A stretch of DNA of 64,000 nucleotides from Peptoniphilus ovalis. Lineage in GTDB: Bacteria; Bacillota; Clostridia; Tissierellales; Peptoniphilaceae. A model generated the notes under the pieces. That model made no database searches. It worked only from the letters and a program-made list of their open reading frames with translations, and was not told the DNA's origin. A program made the translations under genes and the position numbers. Position 1 is the stretch's first letter. Each line of letters opens with the position of its first letter. Positions 53,102 to 61,284 of the stretch are shown here, one piece after another. Where the stretch lies: the NCBI RefSeq assembly GCF_018919265.1, contig NZ_JAHLQO010000005.1, positions 124,001 to 188,000 of the forward strand, given 5' to 3'.

Positions 53102-54036
53102 CTAACTCCCCCTATTTCCATTAATAGTGATTGTATATTTAAGTCTAAATTAATATTTTGCTCTTTTCTTATCATTGCATTTATAATTGCATCATAGGAT
53201 TTAATTGCCCTATCAACACTAATATTCTGAAGTTTTAAAATATTTAATTTATCACTGTTCATCACTTTGTCTTCTCGATTTGTTTTTACATAAATTAAGT
53301 CTAGATACCATATTAACATAAAATTAAAAATTTCATCTAAACTATCTTTATTTTCCTTGAAAAAATCAATAAATTTAAAAATAAATGCGTCACTTCTTAT
53401 TATTAAATCGAGAATTTTTATTATTTTATCTTTTCTCTCAACAAAACTTGGATCTTCAGAATATTTTATGGCAAGAGATACATTTCCATTGCAAAGTCTA
53501 GAGAATAATTTTGAATTTTCCTCTGATACTCCTCTAGATAAAAGCATCTCTTCAATTTTCTCTTCAGTAATATCCTGAAATTTTAAAATTCTGCATCTTG
53601 AGATAATTGTTGGAAGGATTTTTTTAAGTGAATTGGAAATCAAAATTAAAATCAAATAATCCATTGGCTCTTCTAAAGTCTTTAGAAGTGCATTCTGTCC
53701 TTCGACAGTAACTTTGTCAAAATCGTCTATTATTACAATTTTGTGATCTCCATTAAAGGGCATAGTAAAGGATTTATCGATTAACTCTTCTATTTCCTGT
53801 TTCTTAATACTTCCATCGCTCTTTATAATTTGTAAATCAGCATCTTCGTAATCATCAATTCCGCTGAAAAATCTAATACCATTTGCATCTTCATCTAAAA
53901 TTTGTCTTGCAAAATTTTTCGCATGACTTAATTTTCCTATGCCCTTTGTCCCGTAAAATAAATAGGCGTGGCTATAGGATTTGTTTTTTAAATCTTGTTC
54001 AAGACTTTCTATTATCTTAAGATTTGCTAAAAACAT
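53098..54036 (-). CDS. holB: DNA polymerase III delta-prime subunit
   Basis: 312 residues. Clamp-loader subunit: FYGTKGIGKLSHAKNFARQIL corresponds to the degenerate P-loop, GQNALLKTLEEP to the conserved box, and ISRCRILKFQ to sensor 1. The zinc-binding four-Cys motif that many HolB and DnaX proteins carry after the P-loop is absent here. It overlaps the darA gene before it by one base and ricT by 4. Confidence 0.92.
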   Translation of the reverse strand: MFLANLKIIESLEQDLKNKSYSHAYLFYGTKGIGKLSHAKNFARQILDEDANGIRFFSGIDDYEDADLQIIKSDGSIKKQEIEELIDKSFTMPFNGDHKIVIIDDFDKVTVEGQNALLKTLEEPMDYLILILISNSLKKILPTIISRCRILKFQDITEEKIEEMLLSRGVSEENSKLFSRLCNGNVSLAIKYSEDPSFVERKDKIIKILDLIIRSDAFIFKFIDFFKENKDSLDEIFNFMLIWYLDLIYVKTNREDKVMNSDKLNILKLQNISVDRAIKSYDAIINAMIRKEQNINLDLNIQSLLMEIGGVR

Positions 54037-54320
54037 TAGATTCTCTTTGATTCTTCAAGATCAACTACAAAAATTGTTGCACCCGAAATTTGGTAATCTC
54101 CCTCTTCTAAGTGAACATCTTCAGGTTCTGTTAATTCTTTAAATATAGAATCAATTTTTTCTAATTCTTCTTCCTTGCATCCAAGTAAAAGTGTGCAGTT
54201 CCCTGATTTGAAAAATCCACCAGTTGAAGAAAGTCTTGTGACATATATTTCTTCATCTAAAAATCTATCTATTAGTGCATCTGCGTATTTTTCTTGAACT
54301 ATTGCTATAATCATTTTCAT
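54036..54320 (-). CDS. darA: cyclic-di-AMP receptor DarA family, paralogue 1
   Basis: 94 residues, PII-like fold. The c-di-AMP loop STGGFFKSGNCTLLLG is intact. It lies between a second DarA-like gene and holB, and is shorter than typical DarA (about 108), with the middle linker reduced. Two adjacent copies suggest a recent or old duplication with divergence. It overlaps holB by one base. Confidence 0.9.
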   Translation of the reverse strand: MKMIIAIVQEKYADALIDRFLDEEIYVTRLSSTGGFFKSGNCTLLLGCKEEELEKIDSIFKELTEPEDVHLEEGDYQISGATIFVVDLEESKRI

Positions 54321-54328
54321 ATAATCAC

Positions 54329-54655
54329 CTAATACTTTTTATAATCTACGACATTCATTACAAATAGAGTTGCACCGCCAACTTTTACTGTTATTGGCAC
54401 AGGTATCATTGCTTGACCTGGAATATTTATTGGCTGAATAGTTCTTCTAACTTCACGTGTAGTGGAATTTTCTTCAACTATTTCCATAAATCTGTCATAA
54501 TCCTCGTCTTCAATACCTGATAGCAATGTGCAGTTTCCGGATTTTAAAAATCCACCTGTTGAGCTAATCTTTGTAACTCTAAATTTATGTTGGTTTAGCA
54601 CAGATATCAAGTTGTCACTATCGACATCTTGAACAATTGCTATTACAAGTTTCAC
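54329..54655 (-). CDS. darA: cyclic-di-AMP receptor DarA family, paralogue 2
   Basis: 108 residues, the usual DarA length. The ligand loop STGGFLKSGNCTLLSG and the RTIQPINIPGQAMIPVP linker fit B. subtilis DarA (YaaQ). It follows tmk by zero bases, the same order as the Bacillus tmk-darA pair. This copy is the likelier orthologue; the other is the extra copy. Confidence 0.93.
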   Translation of the reverse strand: MKLVIAIVQDVDSDNLISVLNQHKFRVTKISSTGGFLKSGNCTLLSGIEDEDYDRFMEIVEENSTTREVRRTIQPINIPGQAMIPVPITVKVGGATLFVMNVVDYKKY

Positions 54656-55263
54656 TAAAGATCTCCCTTCTCTTCCAAGACCTTCATGCAGTCTCTGAAA
54701 ACTTCTTCTATGCTTTTATTTGCATCTATAAAATAAAAATTTTCTTCTTTTTCTAAATTATTGTAAAAATCCCTGACTTTCTTGTGAAAATCTCTAGATT
54801 CTTCTTCAAGTCTGTCATAATCTTTTGAATCTTTTCTCTCTAATGTGTCTCTATTAGTCTTAAATACAAAAACAACATCAGGCTTTTTCATTCCAGTTGC
54901 AAAATTATTTATGCTCTTTATGTCTTTTATTTTCTGACCTCTTGCAGCTCCTTGATAAGCAAGCGATGATAAGACATATCTCTCACAGATTACATTTACT
55001 CCATCTTCTAGAGCGGGAATAATTTTTTCAAAAGTGTGTTGAGCTCTTGAAGCAGCGTATAGAAGTGCTTCTGTTCTCATATCCATTTCCTTGTTCTCTG
55101 TATCTAAAATTATATCACGAATCTTCTCGCCAATTTTAGTTCCACCAGGTTCTCTAGTTTTTATTACTCTGATGTTTCTCTTTAAAAGTTCGTCATAAAC
55201 TAAATTTGCAATAGTTGATTTGCCTGAACCATCAGGTCCTTCAAAAGTTATAAACTGACTCAT
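54655..55263 (-). CDS. tmk: thymidylate kinase
   Basis: 202 residues. P-loop FEGPDGSGKSTIANL, DR(Y/H)-type segment VICERYVLSSLAYQGA, and a TREPGGTKIGEKIRDIIL-type Mg region, seen as TREPGGTKIGEKIRD, are standard. It converts dTMP to dTDP. It overlaps the upstream decarboxylase-like gene by 4 bases. Confidence 0.96.
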   Translation of the reverse strand: MSQFITFEGPDGSGKSTIANLVYDELLKRNIRVIKTREPGGTKIGEKIRDIILDTENKEMDMRTEALLYAASRAQHTFEKIIPALEDGVNVICERYVLSSLAYQGAARGQKIKDIKSINNFATGMKKPDVVFVFKTNRDTLERKDSKDYDRLEEESRDFHKKVRDFYNNLEKEENFYFIDANKSIEEVFRDCMKVLEEKGDL

Positions 55264-56612
55264 TTAACTACCTCAACTTTTCCTTCATAAAGACCTATTA
55301 CTTCAATGCCAGCCTCTAGAAGTTTATCTATATTATATATTATATCTTTATTTATTCTTTCTCCAAAGGAAATTAATGGAATTCCCGGTGGATATGCTGC
55401 AATTATTCCTTTAGAAATTTTTCCATCAGAATCCTTATAATTAATTAATTCTCCATCGCTATAAAAAGCATCTGAAGGAATAAGCACAATCTCAGGCTTT
55501 ATAAAATCTATTGGAGTTTCTATTATTTTATTAGTAACTTTTCCAAGTTTTAAAATCTCATCTTTAAATTTTTTAATTTCATCACTTGTGTTAATTGGAG
55601 AGATAAGAGCAAGTGCGTAGTATAAATCGCCCATTTCAAGTCTGATATCTCTGTCAAGAAGTTTATTTACCACTTCTTCACCAGTCATATTTTCTATGCT
55701 AAATAAAAACTTCATTGGATCATTTGCAATAATAGAAGGATGAGTTAAGTCTAAATCGTAATTAATATCTCTCTTTAATTTTTCCAAATCCATGGCTCTA
55801 TTTTTTAGATCATCTCTTCCTACTTCATCCATGTATTTAATCCCTGCTTCAATTGAAAGCATAAGCAAGTATGAAGGAGAAGTGCTGTGATAAATATTTA
55901 TATATTTTAAAATTTCTCTGTAAGAAAATTTATCAGTTCCAATGTGTAGAAGTGCAGTTTGTGTAAGTGATGGAATCATCTTGTGAGTTGAATTAATCAC
56001 AAGATCCGCTCCTGCACTAAGAGCTGAATACTTCTTTAAATCTGAGAAATAAAGATGCGCACCATGAGCTTCATCCACTATTACTGTGATATTATTTTCG
56101 TGTAAGATTTCAATTAATTCTCTTAATTTTAAAATTCCACCGTAAAAGTTTGGACTAACAAGCAATGCCACTTTAATATTGTTATTTTTTATCTTTTCAC
56201 GAAGTTCGTCTTCATCAATTCCAAAGAAAAGTGCCCTTTTATTATCATAAATTGTGTTTAAATAAACTGGATTTAAATTACTTAATACAAGAGCATTGTA
56301 AATACTTTTGTGAGCATTTCTCTGGATTAAAATTTCATCGTGAGGATTAGTCGCAGCAGCAATCGCTGTGTGAAGTGCTCCTGTTGAACCATTGTTAATT
56401 ATAAAGGAATGTTTTGAACCGTAGATTCTACTTATTTCCTCGTGTAAATCCTTTATAACTCCACTTGGATTTAATAAATTATCAGTTGTAGAAATTTCAG
56501 TTAAGTCTAAATCAATAGACAGTGGGAAAAATTCCTTGCCCTTGTGACCAGGCATTCCAAAGGAAATTTTATTTCTGTAATTTTGTAATTCATCTAGTAA
56601 ATGACTTTTCAT
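55260..56612 (-). CDS. Orn/Lys/Arg decarboxylase-like PLP enzyme
   Basis: 450 residues, fold type I PLP enzyme. FGMPGHKGKEF, NGSTGALHTAIAAA, RNAHKSIYNAL, VDEAHGAHLYFS and the PLP lysine in STHKMIPSLTQTALLH match the decarboxylase major domain. Length is short compared with full inducible decarboxylases, like B. subtilis YaaO, which holds the same place upstream of tmk. The substrate is not fixed; arginine or lysine is possible. Confidence 0.9.
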   Translation of the reverse strand: MKSHLLDELQNYRNKISFGMPGHKGKEFFPLSIDLDLTEISTTDNLLNPSGVIKDLHEEISRIYGSKHSFIINNGSTGALHTAIAAATNPHDEILIQRNAHKSIYNALVLSNLNPVYLNTIYDNKRALFFGIDEDELREKIKNNNIKVALLVSPNFYGGILKLRELIEILHENNITVIVDEAHGAHLYFSDLKKYSALSAGADLVINSTHKMIPSLTQTALLHIGTDKFSYREILKYINIYHSTSPSYLLMLSIEAGIKYMDEVGRDDLKNRAMDLEKLKRDINYDLDLTHPSIIANDPMKFLFSIENMTGEEVVNKLLDRDIRLEMGDLYYALALISPINTSDEIKKFKDEILKLGKVTNKIIETPIDFIKPEIVLIPSDAFYSDGELINYKDSDGKISKGIIAAYPPGIPLISFGERINKDIIYNIDKLLEAGIEVIGLYEGKVEVVK

Positions 56613-56662
56613 CTTTTTTCCGCCTTTTTCTAATTATACTATAGTTTTAAACCATTTTAAAG

Positions 56663-57649
56663 TTAGGCCTTTTTGTAAAAATCTCCCTTTACAGAAACTT
56701 CTCCACTTGATAAAGTTAGCTTCTCGTCGCCAGTATCTACTATTAAATTTCCCTTTTCGTTAATGTCAATTCCAACTCCCTCGTAATCATTGCCATTTAG
56801 AGTAAAGGTTAAGTCTTTTCCAATGACAAGAGAATGCTCTTTATAATAATCGAGAACTTCACTATCATCTTTTACGAAATTATTTTCATAAAAGGCATTT
56901 ATAATATTTGAAAGTATTTCATTTCTAATTACATCAGTGCCAATGTAACCTGCAATATTTTCTAAATCTTTAAAGCTTTCACCCTTTGGTTTGTTTACAT
57001 TGATTCCAATTCCCACGATAACTGATTTAACTGTCTTTGTCTCAAAATCAGCATCGAGTTCAGAAAGTATTCCGCAGATTTTCTTGCCATCAATAAATAA
57101 ATCATTGACCCATTTAATTTCAGTTTGTTTGCCAGTAGAACTTTTTATTCCTTCTGCAACTGAAACCGCAGCCTTTACAGTGATTAAATCAAAAAATGAT
57201 ATGTCAAATTGCTTTTCTGGGTGAAGAATTATAGAAAAGTAAACTCCACTATCTTTAGGAGATGTAAAGCTCTTGCCAGTTCTTCCCCTGCCTCCCTTTT
57301 GCATATTGGCTACAATTATTGTAAAGTCTTTAACTTCCTTAGAAGCTAACATTCTCTTAGCTTCAGTGTTTGTAGAGTCTATCTCATCGTATACAATAAT
57401 ATCAACGTCTTTTATCTCGTCTCTAAGACCTTTTCTAATGCCTTGAGATGATAACTTGTCGTCTTTCATAAGTAACTTGTAGCCGCTCTTAGTTTGGGAA
57501 TCAATTTGAAATCCACGCTCTCTTAGAGAATTAATTGCTTTCCACACAGCAGTTCTAGAAACCTCTAATTTATCAGCAATATCTTGACCTGAAACATACT
57601 TATCTCTATGTTCTTCCAAATACTTTAATACCATATCCCTTGTCTTCAT
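56663..57649 (-). CDS. birA: bifunctional biotin ligase/biotin operon repressor
   Basis: 328 residues. An N-terminal winged helix (VSGQDIADKLEVSRTAVWKAINSL, about 17-40) precedes the ligase domain with GGRGRTGKSF (the biotinyl-AMP loop), KWVNDLFIDGKKICGIL and a C-terminal SH3-like domain with SGEVSVKG. It attaches biotin to carboxylases and, with the HTH domain, can repress biotin genes. No bio genes are near. Confidence 0.95.
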   Translation of the reverse strand: MKTRDMVLKYLEEHRDKYVSGQDIADKLEVSRTAVWKAINSLRERGFQIDSQTKSGYKLLMKDDKLSSQGIRKGLRDEIKDVDIIVYDEIDSTNTEAKRMLASKEVKDFTIIVANMQKGGRGRTGKSFTSPKDSGVYFSIILHPEKQFDISFFDLITVKAAVSVAEGIKSSTGKQTEIKWVNDLFIDGKKICGILSELDADFETKTVKSVIVGIGINVNKPKGESFKDLENIAGYIGTDVIRNEILSNIINAFYENNFVKDDSEVLDYYKEHSLVIGKDLTFTLNGNDYEGVGIDINEKGNLIVDTGDEKLTLSSGEVSVKGDFYKKA

Positions 57650-57664
57650 ATAATCACCTTATCC

Positions 57665-57693
57665 TTGACATTTTCGTAAAAATCTTGTAAAAT
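57665..57693 (+). promoter_or_regulatory. sigma-A-type promoter of tRNA-Ser and SRP RNA
   Basis: TTGACA (57665-57670), 17 bases, TAAAAT (57688-57693), 14 bases upstream of the tRNA start. No separate promoter fits between the tRNA and the SRP RNA. Confidence 0.8.
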
Positions 57694-57707
57694 AACTTTC
57701 TAAGCGT

Positions 57708-57797
57708 GGAGAGATGTCCGAGAGGTTGAAGGAGCCCGCCTGGAAAGCGAGTATACATCAACGTGTATCGGGGGTTCGAATCCCCCTCTCTCCGCCA
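57708..57797 (+). tRNA. tRNA-Ser (GGA)
   Basis: Acceptor stem GGAGAGA pairs with TCTCTCC, discriminator G, and CCA is encoded (57795-57797). The anticodon loop reads CT-GGA-AA, so the anticodon GGA reads UCC/UCU serine codons. A long variable arm (TATACATC ... GTGTATC region) is present as expected for serine tRNAs. The T-arm is GGGGG-TTCGAAT-CCCCC. Confidence 0.95.
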
Positions 57798-57799
57798 CT

Positions 57800-58067
57800 G
57801 CCATGCTAGGTGGGAAATTAGCGATGTCCTGTACCTGCGATTCGCTACAGCAGGGCTGAATGCCCTGTCTAGGATTTTATTTTTGCAGTCTGCCCCATAT
57901 AAGTGGCGTTGACGATTGGGTCCTGCGCAACAGAAACTTGCGAACCGTGTCAGATCTTGACCGAAGCAGCACTAAGTAAGATCTTCTGTGTGCCGCATGG
58001 GTAGCCTAATCTGAGTTAACTGTATGGGTAACGTGTGGATTTAACTTTCGAAACAGGGCTGCATGGC
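57800..58067 (+). ncRNA. ffs: signal recognition particle RNA, large Gram-positive type
   Basis: About 268 nt. The 5' end GCCATGC pairs with the 3' end GCATGGC (58061-58067). The Alu domain is visible as GCCATGCTAGGTGGGAAATT and CAGCAGGGCTGAATGCCCTG, and the conserved S-domain tip as GTGTCAGATCTTGACCGAAG followed by CAGCACTAAG. It is the scaffold of the SRP with Ffh, targeting proteins to the membrane. It starts two bases after the tRNA-Ser CCA, so both probably share one precursor. Confidence 0.93.
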
Positions 58068-58073
58068 TACATA

Positions 58074-58104
58074 AGTCTCTTGATTTTCAAGGGACTATTT
58101 TTTT
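58074..58104 (+). terminator. intrinsic terminator of the SRP RNA
   Basis: AGTCTCTTG, loop ATTTT, CAAGGGACT, then ATTTTTTT, with one U-G pair. Its end overlaps the minus-strand gene stop at 58095. Confidence 0.88.
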
Positions 58105-58811
58105 ACCCTTAAATTCGATACATTTAAAAGTTCCCTATCCTTTAAAATTCCTCTATCTCTTAAATACTTTTCTGCTCTCGAGTAAAAACCCATCTTTGAA
58201 AAAGTAGTGTAGAAGAAATCTCTCACATAATTTTCCTTTTTATATTCATATTCCTCTAAAACAGCATCAGTGTTTGAATAAACTTCAACACCAAAGTAGT
58301 TTTCAAAAAATTCTCTTTTTAAGTGAAGTCCACTTGATGCTAGAAATATTAAGTCGTAATCTTTATAATCAAAGTCCTGAAAAACTTCATGGCATATTTT
58401 TTCTATAATTTCATCTGCAATTTGATCATTGCAAGCATTTATTAAAAGCGGCACTGAAAAATAATCCACGTGAAAATCTGTAAATTCATTTAAAGTCTTT
58501 TCGCTTTCTGTAAGTTTTGAGCATAGGCAGAGGATTTTTTTGTCTTTTAATTTTTCTCTTATTGCCTTTTTGCCATAAATTGCTCGACCGTCTTCTTTAA
58601 AATAATTTATTGCATCAAAATCTAGCACGTAAATCTTTTCTTTTCTCTTAAAGATGGGCATTAATTCGTCCAACCTTTTATTTACAGTATCTCTTTTATA
58701 AAGTCCATAGTATTCAAATTTATCGTCTATATAATAATTTAAAAAATCTCTTTTCTTTTCATATAGACCAACAATTCCTGGACCTGTATCAAAAACAGCC
58801 AAAATCCTCAC
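58095..58811 (-). CDS. degenerate glutamate-racemase-like (Asp/Glu racemase superfamily) protein
   Basis: 238 residues. ILAVFDTGPGIVGLYE at the N terminus, VDYFSVPLLINACND (115-129) and LIFLASSGLHLKREFFENYFGVEVYS (154-179, seen as LIFLASSGLHLKREFF) align in order with MurI segments. The second catalytic Cys of MurI (GCTH) is Ser here (ASSGLH, 158-163), whereas a Cys remains at the first site (LCLCS, C95/C97). It is therefore probably not a racemase. It overlaps ispE by 23 bases, so the two are coupled. Identification is by motif order and remains moderate. Confidence 0.55.
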   Translation of the reverse strand: MRILAVFDTGPGIVGLYEKKRDFLNYYIDDKFEYYGLYKRDTVNKRLDELMPIFKRKEKIYVLDFDAINYFKEDGRAIYGKKAIREKLKDKKILCLCSKLTESEKTLNEFTDFHVDYFSVPLLINACNDQIADEIIEKICHEVFQDFDYKDYDLIFLASSGLHLKREFFENYFGVEVYSNTDAVLEEYEYKKENYVRDFFYTTFSKMGFYSRAEKYLRDRGILKDRELLNVSNLRVKK

Positions 58812-59634
58812 CTGCCTTTACTTTATAAGTCTTGTCGTAAATATTTTTAAAATAATTGTATGCATTATCAAGGTCCTTTTGATTTTCAAAAATCGAAAAA
58901 ACTGTGGCACCACTTCCACTCATTAGAGCTGCGCCATTTAAATCTATGAGCTTTTCTTTTATATTTTTAATTTCTGGGAACTTCTCAAAAACAACTCTTT
59001 CCATTTTATTTCCCATGTATGTATTTAATTTTTCAATATCCATGTCTTCGAGAGCTTTAAGAATTTCATCGAAGTTGATTCTTTCACTATCTATTTTAAT
59101 ATTTTTATAAACTTCAACTGTTGATATTCCAAAACCTGGATTGACTAGAATTATGTGATTTAAATTTATTGGTCCTACTTTTTCTAGTTTATCTCCAATT
59201 CCTGTGGCAATCTGACATCCTCCAGTCATCATATATGTAAAATCTGCTCCCAGTGGTTTTGCAAGATTAACTAATTTTTCTTTTGAGATGTTTAAATTGT
59301 AGAGCTCCTTAAGTGCGTAAAATGTAGCAGCTCCATTTGATGTGCCGCCAGCAAGTCCTGCTGCTATTGGAATGTTTTTGTTGATTTCTACCTTAAATGG
59401 CAAATCATATCCCGCATGATTTTTTAAAACTTCGTAGGCTTTGTAGATTAGGTTATCTTTTATATCGAAGTCAAAGCTTGGAAATATTTCAGTTTTATTG
59501 CTTTTTGAAAAGTTTAGCTCATCGTATAAATCTGTCATAATCATTAGAGTTTTAATATTGTGATAATTGTCTTCTCTTTTTGAAATCACATCGAGAGATA
59601 AATTAATTTTAGCACTGGCCCTTTTAGTAATCAT
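58789..59634 (-). CDS. ispE: 4-diphosphocytidyl-2-C-methyl-D-erythritol kinase
   Basis: 281 residues from the ATG at 59634 with GAGGTG upstream; a TTG four codons earlier is less likely. A GHMP kinase: the nucleotide loop is PIAAGLAGGTSNGAATFYAL, near 88-107, and MSGSGATVFSIF lies near the C terminus. MEP-pathway enzyme for isoprenoids. In Bacillus ispE follows veg; here a repeat array of about 1.2 kb separates them. Confidence 0.94.
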   Translation of the reverse strand: MITKRASAKINLSLDVISKREDNYHNIKTLMIMTDLYDELNFSKSNKTEIFPSFDFDIKDNLIYKAYEVLKNHAGYDLPFKVEINKNIPIAAGLAGGTSNGAATFYALKELYNLNISKEKLVNLAKPLGADFTYMMTGGCQIATGIGDKLEKVGPINLNHIILVNPGFGISTVEVYKNIKIDSERINFDEILKALEDMDIEKLNTYMGNKMERVVFEKFPEIKNIKEKLIDLNGAALMSGSGATVFSIFENQKDLDNAYNYFKNIYDKTYKVKAGEDFGCF

Positions 59635-59718
59635 AAAACACCTCAACTTAATTATAATTCAATGTTGATTTTTTTGCATCTATTGTTAACCTATTTTGTT
59701 AGAATTTTTATATTTTTT

Positions 59719-60130
59719 AGGACTGTCCCTGGATAGTTTAAAAGGGAACTGTCACCTTTTCTCCGGGCATGCTGGAAGTTTTGGGGACTGTCCCCTGTGT
59801 AATATTTTATTAAATTTAATTTAATATAAAACCTATGTAAAATTTTAAACTTGATTTAACCTGGGACTGTCCCTGGATAGTTTAAAAAGGAACTATCACC
59901 TTTTTCTCTTGGCATGCTGGGACAGTCCCAAATTAGATTAATTTATTTTTTTAATATTATATTTTTATCTTTATGTTTTTTTTTAACTTTAGGCTAGGGA
60001 CAGTCCCAAAATTATAGCAGGCTGTCATTCAAAGTTTTGGGGACTGTCCCGTGTGTAATAATTATTAAATTTCATTTAATATAAAACCTATGTAAAAATT
60101 ATTAACTTAATTAAAATTGGGACTGTCCCA
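59719..60130. repeat. cluster of seven GGGACTGTCCC-type palindromes
   Basis: Palindromes at 59719-59730, 59783-59795, 59863-59873, 59918-59930, 59997-60007, 60039-60050 and 60118-60130. The surrounding sequence is also repeated: CCCTGGATAGTTTAAAA at 59728 and 59871, GGCATGCTGG at 59766 and 59911, and an AT-rich word TTTAATATAAAACCTATGTA at 59820 and 60076. The spacing suggests stepwise duplication of a unit of about 140 or 255 bp. No reading frame with support. Confidence 0.85.
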
Positions 60131-60880
60131 GCATATGGTTCTTCATTGACTCAAGCTTCCCTTCGGTCGTTTTCGTCGTGAAGACCGATTTTCTTGCCGC
60201 TTGACACATTTTTCTTTGCAAAAATCCGACTCGCTCTAAAATGCTCCCTTTTCAGTCGCATTTTATTCGCTCCCTGGATAAGGTTCTTCTTCAATTCAGC
60301 CGGCTCTAGCATTTGGCTGAATTGTGAAGACCTATTTTTTTATTTTAAAAAGCCTTACGGCTTTGACACGACTCCTTCGGTAATGCTTCATATTTGAAGC
60401 CCTAGCACGAAATTTTTAATTTCGTAGCAGGTTTACTTGTGCCCTGTGGGTATGTCAGGAATCTCCAAGAGAACGAACATAGTGAAGTTCGATTGGTTAG
60501 ATTCTACGACCAGTCGCATTTTATTCGCTCCCTGGATAAGGTTCTTCTTCAATTCAGCCGGCACTACATTTGGCTGAATTGTGAAGACCTATTTTTTTAT
60601 TTTAAAAAGCCTTACGGCTTTGACACGACTCCTTTGGTAATGCTTCCTATTCGGTCGCATTTCCTCAGTCGCATGCGTATGGTTCTTCATCGACTCAAGT
60701 TTCCCTTCGGTCGCTTTCGTCGTGAAGACCGAAAATCTTGCCGCTTGCCACATTTTTCTTTGCAACAATCCGACTCGCTCTAAAATGCTCCTTTTTCAGT
60801 CGCATTTTAATCGGTCCCTGGATAAGGTTCTTCTTCAATTCAGCCGGCACTAACGTTTGGCTGAATTGTGAAGACCGCAA
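60131..60880. repeat. array of long direct repeats with nested hairpins
   Basis: A unit of about 205 bp occurs at 60131-60335 and 60673-60877. It starts with ATGGTTCTTCATTGACTCAAG-type sequence (quoted as TGGTTCTTCAT and CGTGAAGACCG) and ends with TTGGCTGAATTGTGAAGACC. A second unit of about 140 bp, beginning CAGTCGCATTTTATTCGCTC, occurs at 60253-60393 and 60511-60650. GGTTCTTC and GAAGACC form the ends of imperfect hairpins, and GAATTCAGCC-like AATTCAGCC/GGCTGAATT forms a strong one. The CCCTAGCACGAAATT module of the other element is embedded at 60396-60431. Open frames inside lack ribosome sites. Confidence 0.82.
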
Positions 60881-60911
60881 AAAACATAACCAGTCATGTT
60901 TTTTGCTACCA

Positions 60912-60938
60912 TTAAAAAAAGAGCTGCATCTGCAGCTC
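60912..60938 (-). terminator. intrinsic terminator of veg
   Basis: Read on the minus strand: GAGCTGCAGATGCAGCTC then TTTTTTTAAT. It lies 8 bases after the veg stop. Confidence 0.88.
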
Positions 60939-60945
60939 TATTCTC

Positions 60946-61212
60946 TCACGATATCATTTTTGCATCTTGAAAGCTTACATCTTCTTCTAGTACTGTAACT
61001 TTAACAGTTGAAGTAAGCACATCTGAATAAGTGTAACTTGCTGTTACAACTTCTTCTCCATTATAAACTTCTAATACAAAAAGACTTGGATAAGTCGCTT
61101 TAAGGACACCCTTTCTAGTAACAATTTTCTTTCTACCTTTATTAGCTTTTACTATAACTCTTTTACCTAAATGGCTTTCGAGTTCTTTTCTTATTATTTG
61201 CATTTGATTCAT
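60946..61212 (-). CDS. veg: Veg family protein
   Basis: 88 residues. ELESHLGKRVIVKANKGRKKI and RKGVLKATYPSLFVLEV are the characteristic Veg (DUF1021) core, seen here as HLGKRVIVKANKGRKK. Veg in B. subtilis stimulates biofilm matrix production by a mechanism that is not fully clear. It has a perfect sigma-A promoter (61256-61284), resembling the strong veg promoter of Bacillus in being a full consensus. Confidence 0.94.
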   Translation of the reverse strand: MNQMQIIRKELESHLGKRVIVKANKGRKKIVTRKGVLKATYPSLFVLEVYNGEEVVTASYTYSDVLTSTVKVTVLEEDVSFQDAKMIS

Positions 61213-61255
61213 ACTAGATTACCCTTTCCTTCCAAAGACTTTGTATACATAAATT

Positions 61256-61284
61256 ATTATACAAGAAAAGTTAAAGAATGTCAA
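61256..61284 (-). promoter_or_regulatory. consensus sigma-A promoter of veg
   Basis: Read on the minus strand: TTGACA (61284-61279), 17 bases, TATAAT (61261-61256). Both hexamers are perfect and spacing is ideal, 44 bases upstream of the veg start codon. The rest of 61285-61505 is AT-rich mnmA upstream DNA. Confidence 0.9.

Noticed and set aside
59719-60880. CRISPR array
   Set aside because: Repeat spacing is irregular, repeats are palindromes or long units instead of 24-40 bp repeats with equal spacers, and no cas genes are present.
60194-60998. Several 61 to 114 codon open frames on both strands in the repeat array
   Set aside because: They repeat with the direct-repeat units, contain hairpins, and have no ribosome sites; openness is a by-product of repeated sequence.
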